Source: Bradyrhizobium sp. 186
GTDB taxonomy: Bacteria > Pseudomonadota > Alphaproteobacteria > Rhizobiales > Xanthobacteraceae
DNA length: 64,000 bases
Reading direction: 5' to 3'
NCBI RefSeq assembly: GCF_023101685.1
Contig: NZ_CP082164.1
Span: 3,472,001-3,536,000 of the forward strand
Shown here: one piece after another, positions 8,035 through 16,847 of the stretch
How positions within the stretch are numbered: position 1 is the first letter of the stretch
Layout of the letters: each line of letters begins with the position of its first letter
The notes under the pieces: model-generated
Database searches by the model: none
What the model saw: only the letters and a program-made list of their open reading frames with translations
Told to the model about the DNA's origin: nothing
Position numbers and translations under genes: made by a program

Positions 8035-9134
8035 GCGGCGGCCGCCTGGAACAGCGCGAAGCTGGTGGTGGCGTGGCTCCAGGTGGCGCGCTGCTCGATG
8101 CTGTGTGGGACGAGCTCGTGGATGCGTCCGAGCACCAGCGGCACGACGCCGGGGGTGAAGCCGCCGACGACCACGCTGGACACGATCAGCGAAGCCGGTG
8201 CGGTGCTCACGGTGGGCAGCAGCACGGCAGCCGCCTCGATCAGGAAGGCCGCGCGTAACGCCGGTCCAAATCCGGCGCGATCGCCGAAATGGCCGGTGAC
8301 GAGCGGGCCGACGATTGCGCCGAGGCCGTACAGCACCCAGTAGCGCGATCCCGCGGCGATGCCCTGGCCGAGGCCGCGCGCGACGAAATCGACGATGAAG
8401 ACCATGTGCGGCACCAGCGCCACCGCATTGAGGCCGTACTGGATCAGCAGCGCGCTGATCGCCTTCGACGCATGACCGTGTTGCGCGCGATGGGGTGTAG
8501 GCGCGACATCACCCTTCGCGTCCGCAGGCCAGTTCCACCAGCTCGCCAGCGTCAGCAGACCGGCGAGAACGCCGAGGCCGTACCAGCTTTGCTGCAAGCC
8601 CTGTTGCAGCAGCAGCGGCACCAGCGTGCCCGATGCCGCGACGCCGAGACCGACGCCCGCAAAGATCACGCCGCCGATGATGCCGCGCTTGGCGGGCGAG
8701 GTGTACGGCAGCACGACGGACGCCGCCAGCACCATGATGATTCCGCCGGTAAGGCCGGCGATGAAGCGCCATGCAAAGAACCAGCCGAAGGATACGGGGG
8801 CTGAGCTGGCGAAGAAGGAGAGGGTCGCGAGCAGCATCATCGCGCGCAACGAGTAGACCGTGCCGATGTGGGCCGCCACGGCCCGCGCGGCGAGCGCCCC
8901 GGCGAGATAGCCGGCCAGGTTCGCAGCGCCGAGATAAACGACGTCGGATGCACTGAACCACTTGGCCGCAATCAACGCCGGGATCAGCGGCGTGTAGGAA
9001 AAGCGGGCAAGGCCGAGTCCGACAAGCGATGCCGACAATCCCGCCACCGCATACCGCCAGGTCGATTGTGAAGTCGATCCCGGCCGCTGACGCGGCCGGG
9101 CGTGGTGCTTGGCATCTGCATTGAGTTCGGTCAT
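7902..9134 (-). CDS. YbfB/YjiJ-family MFS transporter
   Basis: A 410-residue inner-membrane protein with about twelve hydrophobic helices and the GLGLARFSYTPLIPAL opening typical of the YbfB/YjiJ (UPF0226) group of the major facilitator superfamily. The substrate is unknown for this group. The ATG at 9134 was chosen because the upstream part of the frame is shadow of the next gene. It lies 19 bases after the SDR gene on the same strand and probably shares its transcript, opposite a divergent LysR gene. Its 3' 130 bases are also present at 3552-3686 as part of the duplicated unit. Confidence 0.85.
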   Translation of the reverse strand: MTELNADAKHHARPRQRPGSTSQSTWRYAVAGLSASLVGLGLARFSYTPLIPALIAAKWFSASDVVYLGAANLAGYLAGALAARAVAAHIGTVYSLRAMMLLATLSFFASSAPVSFGWFFAWRFIAGLTGGIIMVLAASVVLPYTSPAKRGIIGGVIFAGVGLGVAASGTLVPLLLQQGLQQSWYGLGVLAGLLTLASWWNWPADAKGDVAPTPHRAQHGHASKAISALLIQYGLNAVALVPHMVFIVDFVARGLGQGIAAGSRYWVLYGLGAIVGPLVTGHFGDRAGFGPALRAAFLIEAAAVLLPTVSTAPASLIVSSVVVGGFTPGVVPLVLGRIHELVPHSIEQRATWSHATTSFALFQAAAAYGFSWLFAQSGGDYLILFGLGGGAGVVALAIDLGLTLIVPRRS

Positions 9135-9153
9135 GTCGTACTCCAGCGCGGGC

Positions 9154-9864
9154 TCAGTGGCCGGCGCTCTGGCCGCCGTCGACGTGCAGGATCTCGCCGG
9201 TGACGAAGCCGGCCTGCTCGAGATAGAGTACGGCATCGACGATGTCGGACATCTCGCCCATGTGCCCCATGGGGTGCAGCGCGCCGAGCTGGGCATGCGT
9301 TGCGGCCGGATGCATCGGCGACTTGATAATGCCGGGCGAAACCGCATTCACGCGGATGCCGCGCTTGGCATATTCGATCGCGAGCGACTTGGTGGCGGCG
9401 TTGAGCCCACCCTTGCTCAGCGACGCCAGCACCGACGGCACGTTCGAATTGGCCTGATCGACCAGGCTGGTCGTGATCTGCACGACATGGCCCGAGCCCT
9501 GCTTTTCCATCTCGGCGATGGCGAGCTGCGTGATGCGGAAGAAGCCTGCGGCGTTGGTGCCCATCACCGCGGCGTAGTCTTCGGCCGTGTACTGCGTGAA
9601 CGGTTTTGCGACGAAGATGCCGGCATTATTGACCAGCGTATCGACGCGGCCGAACCGGGCAACGGCTTCCGAGACCACGCGCTCGGCGGTGTTCCAGTCG
9701 GCGATGTCGCCGGGTACGGTGAGAACGTCGTCGTCGCTTGACGGCTTGATGGAGCGCGCCGTTGCTACCACGCGGTAGTTGCGATCACGAAAACCCTGGA
9801 CCAGGGCGGCGCCGATGCCCTGCGAAGCACCGGTGACAATGGCGACCTTCTGCTCGATACCCAT
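9154..9864 (-). CDS. SDR-family oxidoreductase lacking the usual catalytic tyrosine
   Basis: A 236-residue short-chain dehydrogenase/reductase fold. The nucleotide-binding TGASQGIG lies at residues ~11-18, NNAG follows near residue 88, and the tail VTGEILHVDGGQSAGH is typical of classical SDRs. At the active site the usual YxxxK reads ASLSK, so the catalytic Tyr is Ala while Lys is kept. ITTS supplies a Ser/Thr. The protein may therefore use another mechanism or be a binding protein. The gene heads a probable two-gene operon with the MFS transporter and is divergent from a LysR regulator. The substrate is unknown. Confidence 0.85.
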   Translation of the reverse strand: MGIEQKVAIVTGASQGIGAALVQGFRDRNYRVVATARSIKPSSDDDVLTVPGDIADWNTAERVVSEAVARFGRVDTLVNNAGIFVAKPFTQYTAEDYAAVMGTNAAGFFRITQLAIAEMEKQGSGHVVQITTSLVDQANSNVPSVLASLSKGGLNAATKSLAIEYAKRGIRVNAVSPGIIKSPMHPAATHAQLGALHPMGHMGEMSDIVDAVLYLEQAGFVTGEILHVDGGQSAGH

Positions 9865-10088
9865 GGTGGGCTCCTGTTGTTGGCTTGAGAAACTGTGCCG
9901 GTCGGCTGCGATGCAGCAGCTGGCTTGCCCGCTGAGCTACGCCGCGGCGGCTCGGCTGCGAAGACACGCCGTCCGGCAGACACTGTTTCGTGCCGCGAAC
10001 GAATGCCGGTCAGGCAGCCGGATCGGTTGTCTGGGCGCGGGCGACGCCCTAGTTTGCAGAACAGGAGCTCAAGGGGTTGGCCGGGGGC
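9865..10088. promoter_or_regulatory. Divergent promoter region, SDR-MFS operon versus lysR
   Basis: A 224-base gap between divergent starts must contain both promoters and, by LysR-family habit, the regulator's binding site. A small palindrome (CTGCGATGCAG, 9906-9916) lies close to the SDR side. I cannot assign an operator with confidence. Confidence 0.45.
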
Positions 10089-11012
10089 ATGGATCGTCTC
10101 GACGCAATGAAGGTTTTCGTCGTCGCAGTGGACGAGGGGAGCCTCGCGGCCGCGGGGCGCAAGCTCGGCCGCTCGCCGGCGGCCGTGAGCCGCGCCGTTG
10201 CCTTCCTGGAGGGGCAAGTCGGCGCCGAGCTGCTGCACCGGACAACGCGCTCGATCAAGCTCAGCGAGGAGGGCGAGCGCTATGCCGCGATCTGCCGCCG
10301 CGTGCTCACCGAGCTCGAAGAGGCCGATGACATCGCGGCAGGACCGCGCACTGCGCCCCGCGGCCTGCTCTCGATCACAGCCCCGGTGGTGTCAGGCGAG
10401 ATGGTCCTGCGGCCGATCCTCGATGCGTTCCTGGACGCCTACCCGACGGTGTCGGCAAAGCTCCTGCTGTTCGACCGCGCGGTCAATCTGATCGAGGAGG
10501 GCGTCGACGTCGCGCTTCGCATCGGCCACCTTGCGGATTCGGCGATGGTCGCGATGCGGGTCGGCGAGATAAGCCGCGTCGTGGTGGCGGCGCCGCGCTA
10601 TCTGAAGCAGCATCCGCGCATCGATGAGCCCGGAGATCTCGCGAAACACCAGATCGTGGCGATGGCCCATCTCCCCAATTCCTGGACGTTTGCGCCACAG
10701 GCAGGCTCGTCAGTACCGCGTACGGTCCAGTTCACGCCGCGGCTCGTCGTCAACAGCACCTATGCAGCCGTGGCTTCCGCCGTCTCGGGGCGCGGCGTCG
10801 CGCGAATGTATTCGTACCAGGTGGCCGAGCAGGTCGCGCGCGGCGATCTCACGATCGTGCTGGCCGGTGACGAGGATCCGGAGATGCCGGCACACCTGAT
10901 CTGTCCGCAAGGCCGGCTCTCGGTGCCTAAGGTGCGCGCCTTCACCGACTTTGCCGTGCCCCGGCTGAAGAAGCACTTTGCGCTTCTGAAGAAAGCTATC
11001 GACTCTCGCTGA
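10089..11012 (+). CDS. LysR-family transcriptional regulator
   Basis: A 307-residue protein with the N-terminal winged helix-turn-helix of LysR proteins (residues ~1-60: FVVAVDEGSLAAAG, LGRSPAAVSRAV, LEGQVGAELLHRTTRS) and a C-terminal periplasmic-binding-like effector domain. The ATG at 10089 gives the standard MDRLDAMKVF opening. It is transcribed away from the SDR-MFS pair across 224 bases, so that pair is its most likely target. The inducer is unknown. Confidence 0.92.
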   Translation: MDRLDAMKVFVVAVDEGSLAAAGRKLGRSPAAVSRAVAFLEGQVGAELLHRTTRSIKLSEEGERYAAICRRVLTELEEADDIAAGPRTAPRGLLSITAPVVSGEMVLRPILDAFLDAYPTVSAKLLLFDRAVNLIEEGVDVALRIGHLADSAMVAMRVGEISRVVVAAPRYLKQHPRIDEPGDLAKHQIVAMAHLPNSWTFAPQAGSSVPRTVQFTPRLVVNSTYAAVASAVSGRGVARMYSYQVAEQVARGDLTIVLAGDEDPEMPAHLICPQGRLSVPKVRAFTDFAVPRLKKHFALLKKAIDSR

Positions 11013-11142
11013 ATTATGAAGCGTTCGCCGCGCGGAAGAGTGTTTATCGCAGGCTGGCCATTCGCCGCCGTCTCGATTGCGCTAGATGTGTGGCGATAGA
11101 GCGGCCTGTCGGCTGCATTGCGCGCCTTCGAAAATGCACGAG

Positions 11143-12198
11143 ATGAATATGTCAGAAGAAATAAACGACGATCGCCGCCGCTTCATCACGACGGCCGCGA
11201 TCGGCATCGCTGCTCCCCTGGTTTTCAGTAACGCGGTTGCGGCGCAAACCAGCGAGGTGGGAGCGGCAAGCCTGCCCGCGATCAAGCCGGGCGCGAATAC
11301 GGGCTTTGGCGCGCTCAAGCAGATCGATGCCGGCGTTCTCACGGTCGGATATGCCGAGGCGGGGCCGGCCGACGGTCCCCTGGTGATCCTGCTGCACGGC
11401 TGGCCCTATGACATCCACAGCTTCGTGGACGTCGTACCTGCTCTCGCGCGGGCTGGCTATCGCGTCATCGTTCCGCATCTGCGCGGCTATGGCACGACGC
11501 GCTTCCTTTCGGCCGAGACGATGCGCAACGGCGAGCCGGCGGCGCTGGCCGTCGACATCGTCGCGCTGATGGATGCGCTCGCGATCAAGCAGGCGACGCT
11601 CGCCGGCTATGATTGGGGGGCGCGGACCGCCAATATCGTCGCGGCACTCTGGCCTGAGCGCGTCAAGGCGATGGTCTCGGTCAGCGGCTATCTGATCTCG
11701 AGCCAGGCGGCAGGCAAGATGCCGTTGCCGCCGAGCGCCGAGCTGCAATGGTGGTATCAATACTATTTCGCCACCGAGCGTGGCCGTGAAGGCTACGCCA
11801 AGAACCGGCACGACTTTGCCAAGCTGATCTGGAAGCTCGCCTCGCCCAAGTGGAATTTCGACGATGCCACCTATGACCGCAGCGCAGCCTCGCTCGATAA
11901 TCCCGATCATGTCGACATCACGATCCACAATTATCGCTGGCGCCTTGGTCTCGCCGAGGGTGAAGCGAAATATGCCGAGCTTGAGCAGCGGCTGGCGAGC
12001 CTGCCGGTGATCACCGTGCCGACCATCACCATGGAGGGCGATACCAACGGCGCACCGCATCCGGAGCCCGCTGCCTACGCCCAGAAGTTTTCGGGCAAAT
12101 ACGAGCACCGGACGGTCAGCGGCGGCATCGGGCACAACCTGCCCCAGGAGGCCCCGCAGGCCTTCGCGCAGGCGGTCGCTGATATCGCCGGGAGTTGA
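11143..12198 (+). CDS. Tat-exported alpha/beta hydrolase (epoxide hydrolase/dehalogenase-like)
   Basis: About 351 residues. A twin-arginine signal (DRRRFITTA, followed by a hydrophobic stretch and a VAAQ cleavage site) indicates folded export to the periplasm. The hydrolase core has the oxyanion-hole HGWPYD near residue 90, the nucleophile elbow GYDWGAR (Asp) near residue 160 and the catalytic His in GIGHNLPQEAP near the end. An Asp nucleophile with a WP motif points to epoxide hydrolases or haloalkane dehalogenases rather than esterases. Starts at 11134, 11143 and 11149 are all possible and none has a strong ribosome site; all keep the Tat signal. No operon partners. Confidence 0.85.
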   Translation: MNMSEEINDDRRRFITTAAIGIAAPLVFSNAVAAQTSEVGAASLPAIKPGANTGFGALKQIDAGVLTVGYAEAGPADGPLVILLHGWPYDIHSFVDVVPALARAGYRVIVPHLRGYGTTRFLSAETMRNGEPAALAVDIVALMDALAIKQATLAGYDWGARTANIVAALWPERVKAMVSVSGYLISSQAAGKMPLPPSAELQWWYQYYFATERGREGYAKNRHDFAKLIWKLASPKWNFDDATYDRSAASLDNPDHVDITIHNYRWRLGLAEGEAKYAELEQRLASLPVITVPTITMEGDTNGAPHPEPAAYAQKFSGKYEHRTVSGGIGHNLPQEAPQAFAQAVADIAGS

Positions 12199-12205
12199 AG
12201 GCGCG

Positions 12206-12229
12206 GGCGGCCGGCGCCTGCCGGCCGCC
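12206..12229 (+). terminator. GC-rich hairpin after the hydrolase gene
   Basis: A perfect 10-bp stem (GGCGGCCGGC with GCCGGCCGCC) closes a 4-base loop 8 bases past the stop. There is no clear T-run, so it may be a processing or stalling hairpin rather than a classical terminator. Confidence 0.55.
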
Positions 12230-12366
12230 GAACCCGCGCCAATGCGTTGTTTTGCGTATTCGGACGCCGGACTGAATCGGCCATCCTGCCCAAACGGTTA
12301 ACGCCGGATTAACCGGTGAGTCCTAGCCTGTCTCGGCCGGGTTACTCGCAGGCCGAGGTGAGCCCA

Positions 12367-12522
12367 ATGGAAGCCCAGAAGATCGCGGTCGACGCCGTCG
12401 TCGCGCTGACCGATTGCGACCGCGACGCCGTCATCGCCTTCATCCGCCGGCTCTATCTCGCCGGCGTCACCGATCCCAAGCGCCTGACCTTCAAGGGTCT
12501 CCAGGCGCTGTCCCGGGCTTGA
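12367..12522 (+). CDS. Small conserved-looking hypothetical protein, 51 residues
   Basis: A 51-residue soluble protein beginning MEAQKIAVDAVV. GAGGTGAG lies about 6 bases before the ATG, an unusually good ribosome site for this region. It has no Cys pair, signal or membrane helix and appears as two or three short helices. I do not recognise the family. It stands alone between the exported hydrolase and lpxO. Confidence 0.6.
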   Translation: MEAQKIAVDAVVALTDCDRDAVIAFIRRLYLAGVTDPKRLTFKGLQALSRA

Positions 12523-12659
12523 TTGGGCTCGTTTCGGCGCCAACTTCCGGTCCCATCGCCGCCCACTGAATGACCGCTACCCCGACGGCGAATATCTTGC
12601 CGCTCGCGCCGGGTCGGAGTAGATGACGTCCCCAGCTGTATCACTGGGGAACGGGGGAT

Positions 12660-13589
12660 ATGCTGAAACAGCTTTTTGCGCCGCAGCTTGTCATTCTCTA
12701 TGTGCTTGCGGCATCGACGATTTACGTGCACTTCCGGGGCAAGCAGCGACTGCGCTTCGCGCGCCAGCTCGGCGATCACTCAACCTATTTCGCGCCCTAC
12801 AACGTGCTGATGTATGCGGGCTCGGCCGTGCCGAACAAGCCGGTGATCTCGGTCGATCAGTTTCCCGAGCTCAAGCCGCTCAGCGAAAATTGGGAAACCA
12901 TCCGCGACGAGGCCGTGCGCCTGTTCGACGAAGGCTTCATTCGCGCGGCGGCCAAGAACAACGATTGGGGTTTCTACTCGTTCTTCAAGAGCGGCTGGAA
13001 GCGCTTTTACCTGAAATGGTACGACGACTTCCTGCCCTCGGCGCGCACGCTGTGCCCGAAGACGGTGGAGCTGCTGAACTCGATCCCGAGCGTCCATGGT
13101 GCGATGTTCGCGATGCTGCCGCCGGGCGGCAAGCTTGGCGCGCACCGCGATCCCTTCGCGGGCTCGCTGCGCTATCACCTCGGCCTCGTCACGCCGAACT
13201 CGAACAAGTGCCGCATCCTCGTCGATGGCGTCGAATGCGTCTGGCGCGACGGCGAGGCCTTCATGTTCGACGAGACCTTCATCCACAGCGCGGAGAATGC
13301 GACCGACGTCAACCGCATCATCCTGTTCTGCGACGTCGAGCGCCCGATGAAGTACGGCTTCATGACCGCGATCAACCGCTGGGTCAGCCATCACATCGTC
13401 AAGGCGTCGGCGACCCAGAACGTCGACGGCGAGAGCGTCGGCGTGCTCAACAAGGTGTTCGGCAAGCTCTACGAGATCCACCTTGGAAGCCGCAAGGTCA
13501 AGGAATGGAACCGCAACGTCTACTACACGCTGAAATATTCGCTGACGGCGCTGATCCTCGGCCTGCTCGTGATGTCGGCGTTGGGGTGA
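12660..13589 (+). CDS. lpxO: Lipid A fatty-acid 2-hydroxylase LpxO
   Basis: 309 residues with a membrane anchor at each end (residues ~5-25 and ~288-306). The cytosolic domain belongs to the Asp/Asn beta-hydroxylase family of Fe(II)/2-oxoglutarate dioxygenases. The segments HFRGKQRL, FAPYNVLMY, FFKSGWKRFYLKWYD, AHRDPFAGSLRYHLGL and DGEAFMFDETFIH match my memory of Salmonella LpxO closely. His and Asp of HRDPF and the later His are the metal ligands. LpxO hydroxylates the 3'-secondary acyl chain of lipid A at the inner membrane. A GGGGG run lies 3 bases before the ATG. Confidence 0.85.
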   Translation: MLKQLFAPQLVILYVLAASTIYVHFRGKQRLRFARQLGDHSTYFAPYNVLMYAGSAVPNKPVISVDQFPELKPLSENWETIRDEAVRLFDEGFIRAAAKNNDWGFYSFFKSGWKRFYLKWYDDFLPSARTLCPKTVELLNSIPSVHGAMFAMLPPGGKLGAHRDPFAGSLRYHLGLVTPNSNKCRILVDGVECVWRDGEAFMFDETFIHSAENATDVNRIILFCDVERPMKYGFMTAINRWVSHHIVKASATQNVDGESVGVLNKVFGKLYEIHLGSRKVKEWNRNVYYTLKYSLTALILGLLVMSALG

Positions 13590-13621
13590 TCGGAGCAGTC
13601 GCGCCCAACATGGAGCAGGCA

Positions 13622-14080
13622 ATGGCCCCCTTGCCGACCGCGAATACGGAAATCGCGCAGTTCTTCCACCAATGGCTGGAAACCTTCGCAGGCTATGTCC
13701 GTGAAGTCGATTACGCCTCTGCGAGGCCGCTCTTCCATCCGGATGTGCTTGCCTTCGGCACGCATAACGATGTCATCCCTGGCCTGGATCAATGGGTCGC
13801 GACGCAATGGGATAACGTCTGGCCAAAGACGACCGACTTCCGTTTTGTCCTCGAGGAGACTGCGATTCTGGCGTCCCCCGACGGCGCGATGGCGACCGTG
13901 ATCGCGCCGTGGACGAGCACGGGCTATCACCCCGATGGCAGCCCGTTTCCGCGGCCTGGCCGGGCCACCATGGTGTTCTCCAGGAGTGCCGACGGTTGGC
14001 TGTGTGTGCATTCCCACATGTCGCTCAACCGCGGCGTGCCGCAGGTGAGCCACGCCAATCGACCGGTGAAGGCCTGGTAG
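13622..14080 (+). CDS. SnoaL/NTF2-like protein
   Basis: A 152-residue single-domain protein of the SnoaL-like/NTF2 fold, usually described as a calcium/calmodulin-dependent kinase II association-type domain (FFHQWLETF opening, W-rich middle, GRATMVFSRS and WLCVHSHMSLN near the end). These serve as small enzymes or ligand-binding domains. The ATG at 13622 has GGAG six bases upstream; an alternative ATG at 13610 adds four residues. It follows lpxO by 32 bases and may be co-transcribed, with no known functional link. Confidence 0.7.
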   Translation: MAPLPTANTEIAQFFHQWLETFAGYVREVDYASARPLFHPDVLAFGTHNDVIPGLDQWVATQWDNVWPKTTDFRFVLEETAILASPDGAMATVIAPWTSTGYHPDGSPFPRPGRATMVFSRSADGWLCVHSHMSLNRGVPQVSHANRPVKAW

Positions 14081-14122
14081 ATCGAATCCATCCAGCATTT
14101 CGCGTCGGGCGATCCTAATACA

Positions 14123-14149
14123 AAAGGCCCCGGAAATCTCCGGGCCTTT
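14123..14149. terminator. Bidirectional terminator between SnoaL-like and FAH genes
   Basis: AAAGGCCCCGG and CCGGGCCTTT pair around a 6-base loop (one bulged C). A-rich on the left and T-rich on the right, it sits between convergent genes and can serve both. Confidence 0.8.
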
Positions 14150-14172
14150 CGATGTCCTGATGCCGCGCAGCT

Positions 14173-14874
14173 TTATTCCGGCTGGCCGATCGAGACCTTC
14201 AGCGAGCCGACGCCGTCGACGCCGCATTCGAGCTTGTCGCCGGGCTGGAGCTGCGACACGCCGGCCGGCGTGCCCGTCATGATGATGTCGCCGGCGGCGA
14301 GCTTCACCTGCTGCGAGAGCTGCCAGATGATTTCAGGCACGTTCCAGATCAACTCGGTGAGGTCGCCCTTCTGCGCTTCCTTGCCGTTGACCGTGAGCCA
14401 GATCTTGCCCTCGGCGGGATGGCCGATCTTCGCGGCCGGCTGCACCGCGGAGCAGGGCGCGGAATAGTCGAACGACTTGCCGATCTCCCAGGGACGCTCC
14501 TTCTTGCGCGAGGCGAGCTGAAGGTCGCGGCGGGTGAGATCGATGCCGACGGCATAGCCGTAGACATGGTCGAGCGCCTTGTCGGCGGGGATGTTGAGGC
14601 CGCCGCTCTTCATCGCGACGATCAGCTCGACCTCGTGATGCAGGTCCTTGGTCAGCGGCGGATAGGGAATGGTGGCGCCATCGGGGACCAGCATGTCGGC
14701 ATGCTTGGCGAAGAAGAACGGCGGCGCGCGCTCGTCATTGCCCATCTCGCGGATGTGCTCGAGATAGTTGCGGCCGACGCACCAGATGCGGCGCACCGGG
14801 TAACGGCCGCTTTCGCCAACGACCGGAAGCGAAGCCTGGGGCGGAAGCGGGATGACGTAGGAGGCGGCGTTCAT
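14173..14874 (-). CDS. Fumarylacetoacetate hydrolase family protein
   Basis: 233 residues of the FAH catalytic fold. IWCVGRNYLEH lies near residue 30, the metal-binding E-x-E pattern is in LHHEVELIVAM, and GYAVGIDLTRRDLQ plus IIMTGTPAGVSQLQPGD are conserved family stretches. The length and sequence fit the acylpyruvate/fumarylpyruvate hydrolases that end aromatic degradation by cleaving a C-C bond. The ATG at 14874 gives the standard size. The gene lies 46 bases after the ABC exporter on the same strand; no aromatic-degradation genes are nearby. Confidence 0.9.
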   Translation of the reverse strand: MNAASYVIPLPPQASLPVVGESGRYPVRRIWCVGRNYLEHIREMGNDERAPPFFFAKHADMLVPDGATIPYPPLTKDLHHEVELIVAMKSGGLNIPADKALDHVYGYAVGIDLTRRDLQLASRKKERPWEIGKSFDYSAPCSAVQPAAKIGHPAEGKIWLTVNGKEAQKGDLTELIWNVPEIIWQLSQQVKLAAGDIIMTGTPAGVSQLQPGDKLECGVDGVGSLKVSIGQPE

Positions 14875-14920
14875 GAGGCGGTCTCGCTGCTCTTGAGGTG
14901 ATCTTGGGGTGAATACGATT

Positions 14921-16729
14921 CTATGCAGTTGCGCTGACCGGCGCCAGCGCCAAGGCGCCGATGTCGTGATGTTGCAATCGGAAGAACGAGGCGTAGCGGC
15001 CCGAGCGGCGGAGCAGCTCGTCGTGCCGGCCCTGCTCGACGATCTCGCCGCCCTCGACCACCAGGATGGCATCGGCATGCATGATGGTGTGCAGGCGATG
15101 CGCGATCACGATGGTGGTGCGGTTCTGGCAGAGATGCTCGATCGCCTCCTGCACCTGCTTCTCGGATTCGGAATCGAGCGCGGCGGTGGCCTCGTCGAGC
15201 AGAATGACCGGCGCGTTCTTGATCAGCGCGCGTGCAACCGCGATGCGCTGGCGCTGGCCGCCCGACAGCTGCGTGCCGTGCTCGCCGACCGGCGTGTCGT
15301 AGCCGAGCGGGAAGCCCATGATGAAATCATGCGCGCAGGCCGCCTTGGCGGCGTCGATGATCTGCTCTTCGGTCGCGCCCGGCCTGCCGAAGGCGATGTT
15401 GCTGCGGATGGTGTCGCGGAACAAATAGACGTCCTGGCCGACATAGGCGGTCTGCGCGCGCAGCGACTTTCGCGAAATCGAGCCGATCGACTGGCCGTCG
15501 ATCACGATGTCGCCCTGCCTCACCTCGTAGAAGCGCAGCAGCAGCGACAGCACCGTCGACTTGCCGCCGCCGGACGGCCCGACCAATGCGGTGACCTTGC
15601 CGGGCTCGGCCGTGAAGCTTATGCGGTTGAGCACGGTCTCGCCAGTGCGATAGGCGAAGCTGACATCGCGCAGCTCGATCTTCGCTTCGGAGAGCTTCAG
15701 CGCCGGCTTGTCGTCGTCGGAATGTTCGCTCGCCGGGCTGTCGACGACTTCGAGCAGCATGCGCGCGCCGACGAGCTGGCTGTTGAGGTCGATGTTGAGC
15801 CGCGCCAGCCGCTTGGCCGGCTCGGTCGCCATCAGGAACGCTGTCATGAAGGAGAAGAACTGGCCGGGCGTGGCGCCGAGCGCGACCACGCTGTAGCCGC
15901 CATAGAGCAGGCAGCCGGCGACCGCGAAGCCGCCGAGCATCTCCATCAGCGGGTTGGAGCGGTTGGCGACGCGAGCCATCTTATTGGCGTTGCGCTCGAC
16001 GATCGCGATGTTCTCGTCGATGCGGTTCTGCATCGCGTCTTCGAGCGTGAACGCCTTCACGGTGCGGATGCCCTGCAGCGACTCCTGCATCGTCTCCAGG
16101 ATGTCGGCGGTGCCGGTGAACTGGTTGTAGGCGAGGCCCTTGATGCGCTTGACCAGCTTGCGCAGCACCAGCATGGCCGGCGGCACCGCGACGAGGCCGA
16201 TGAACGACATCAGCGGATCCTGCCACACCATCACGCCGATCATGGCGAGCAGCATCATGAGGTCGCGCCCGACGGCGTTGACCAGCATGTTGAGCACGTC
16301 GGTGATGGACTTTGCGCCGGCCGTCAGCCGCGCCAAAAATTCCGAGGAATGCCGTTCGGAGAAGAAGCCGACGCTCTCGCGCATCAGCTTGGCGAAGAGC
16401 TGGCGCTGGTTGGTGGCGAGGATGGCGTTGCTGATCTTGGTCAGGATCACCATGTGGCCATAGGTCGCCACGCCCTTGATGAAGAGCAGGATCACCGTCA
16501 CCCCCGAGAGCATCGCGATGCCCGGGATGTTCTTGTCGACATAGGCCTGGTTGATGACCTGGCCGAGGACGTAGGTCGCGGCCGCGGTCGACCCGGCGGC
16601 AAGCGCCATCAGCGCGAAGGCGACGAGGTAGCGCCGCCAGTAGATGACCCCCTGTTCCGTGACGAGGCGGCGAATCAGGACCGCTGCCGCATAGGGATCG
16701 TCGGTGATTTTCTTTGGAAACTGGGCCAT
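14921..16729 (-). CDS. MsbA-like ABC exporter (fused membrane and ATPase domains)
   Basis: A 602-residue half-transporter. The N-terminal ~330 residues carry six membrane helices of the exporter type, and the C-terminal ~240 residues are the ATPase with Walker A GPSGGGKST, signature LSGGQRQR, Walker B VILLDEATAALD and the H-loop IVIAHRLHT. The closest general family is MsbA/lipid exporters, which flip lipid A-core or related lipids. The envelope genes that follow on this strand and beyond support a lipid or polysaccharide substrate, but the sequence alone cannot prove it. The ATG at 16729 yields MAQFPKKI. Confidence 0.85.
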   Translation of the reverse strand: MAQFPKKITDDPYAAAVLIRRLVTEQGVIYWRRYLVAFALMALAAGSTAAATYVLGQVINQAYVDKNIPGIAMLSGVTVILLFIKGVATYGHMVILTKISNAILATNQRQLFAKLMRESVGFFSERHSSEFLARLTAGAKSITDVLNMLVNAVGRDLMMLLAMIGVMVWQDPLMSFIGLVAVPPAMLVLRKLVKRIKGLAYNQFTGTADILETMQESLQGIRTVKAFTLEDAMQNRIDENIAIVERNANKMARVANRSNPLMEMLGGFAVAGCLLYGGYSVVALGATPGQFFSFMTAFLMATEPAKRLARLNIDLNSQLVGARMLLEVVDSPASEHSDDDKPALKLSEAKIELRDVSFAYRTGETVLNRISFTAEPGKVTALVGPSGGGKSTVLSLLLRFYEVRQGDIVIDGQSIGSISRKSLRAQTAYVGQDVYLFRDTIRSNIAFGRPGATEEQIIDAAKAACAHDFIMGFPLGYDTPVGEHGTQLSGGQRQRIAVARALIKNAPVILLDEATAALDSESEKQVQEAIEHLCQNRTTIVIAHRLHTIMHADAILVVEGGEIVEQGRHDELLRRSGRYASFFRLQHHDIGALALAPVSATA

Positions 16730-16847
16730 CCGTAGTCCATTGACGGCGCAGGGAAAAGCCTGCCCGCACGTCAGGGATCGAAGGGCCTCTGTGCCCGCTA
16801 AAGCGGGGCTTTTCAAGCCCAATTAAGGGCTTGCGCTTGGATGGAAT

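Noticed and set aside
14909..16735. 608-codon open frame opposite the ABC exporter
   Set aside because: The sense strand holds complete Walker motifs. The antisense translation is compositionally biased and lacks any family pattern.
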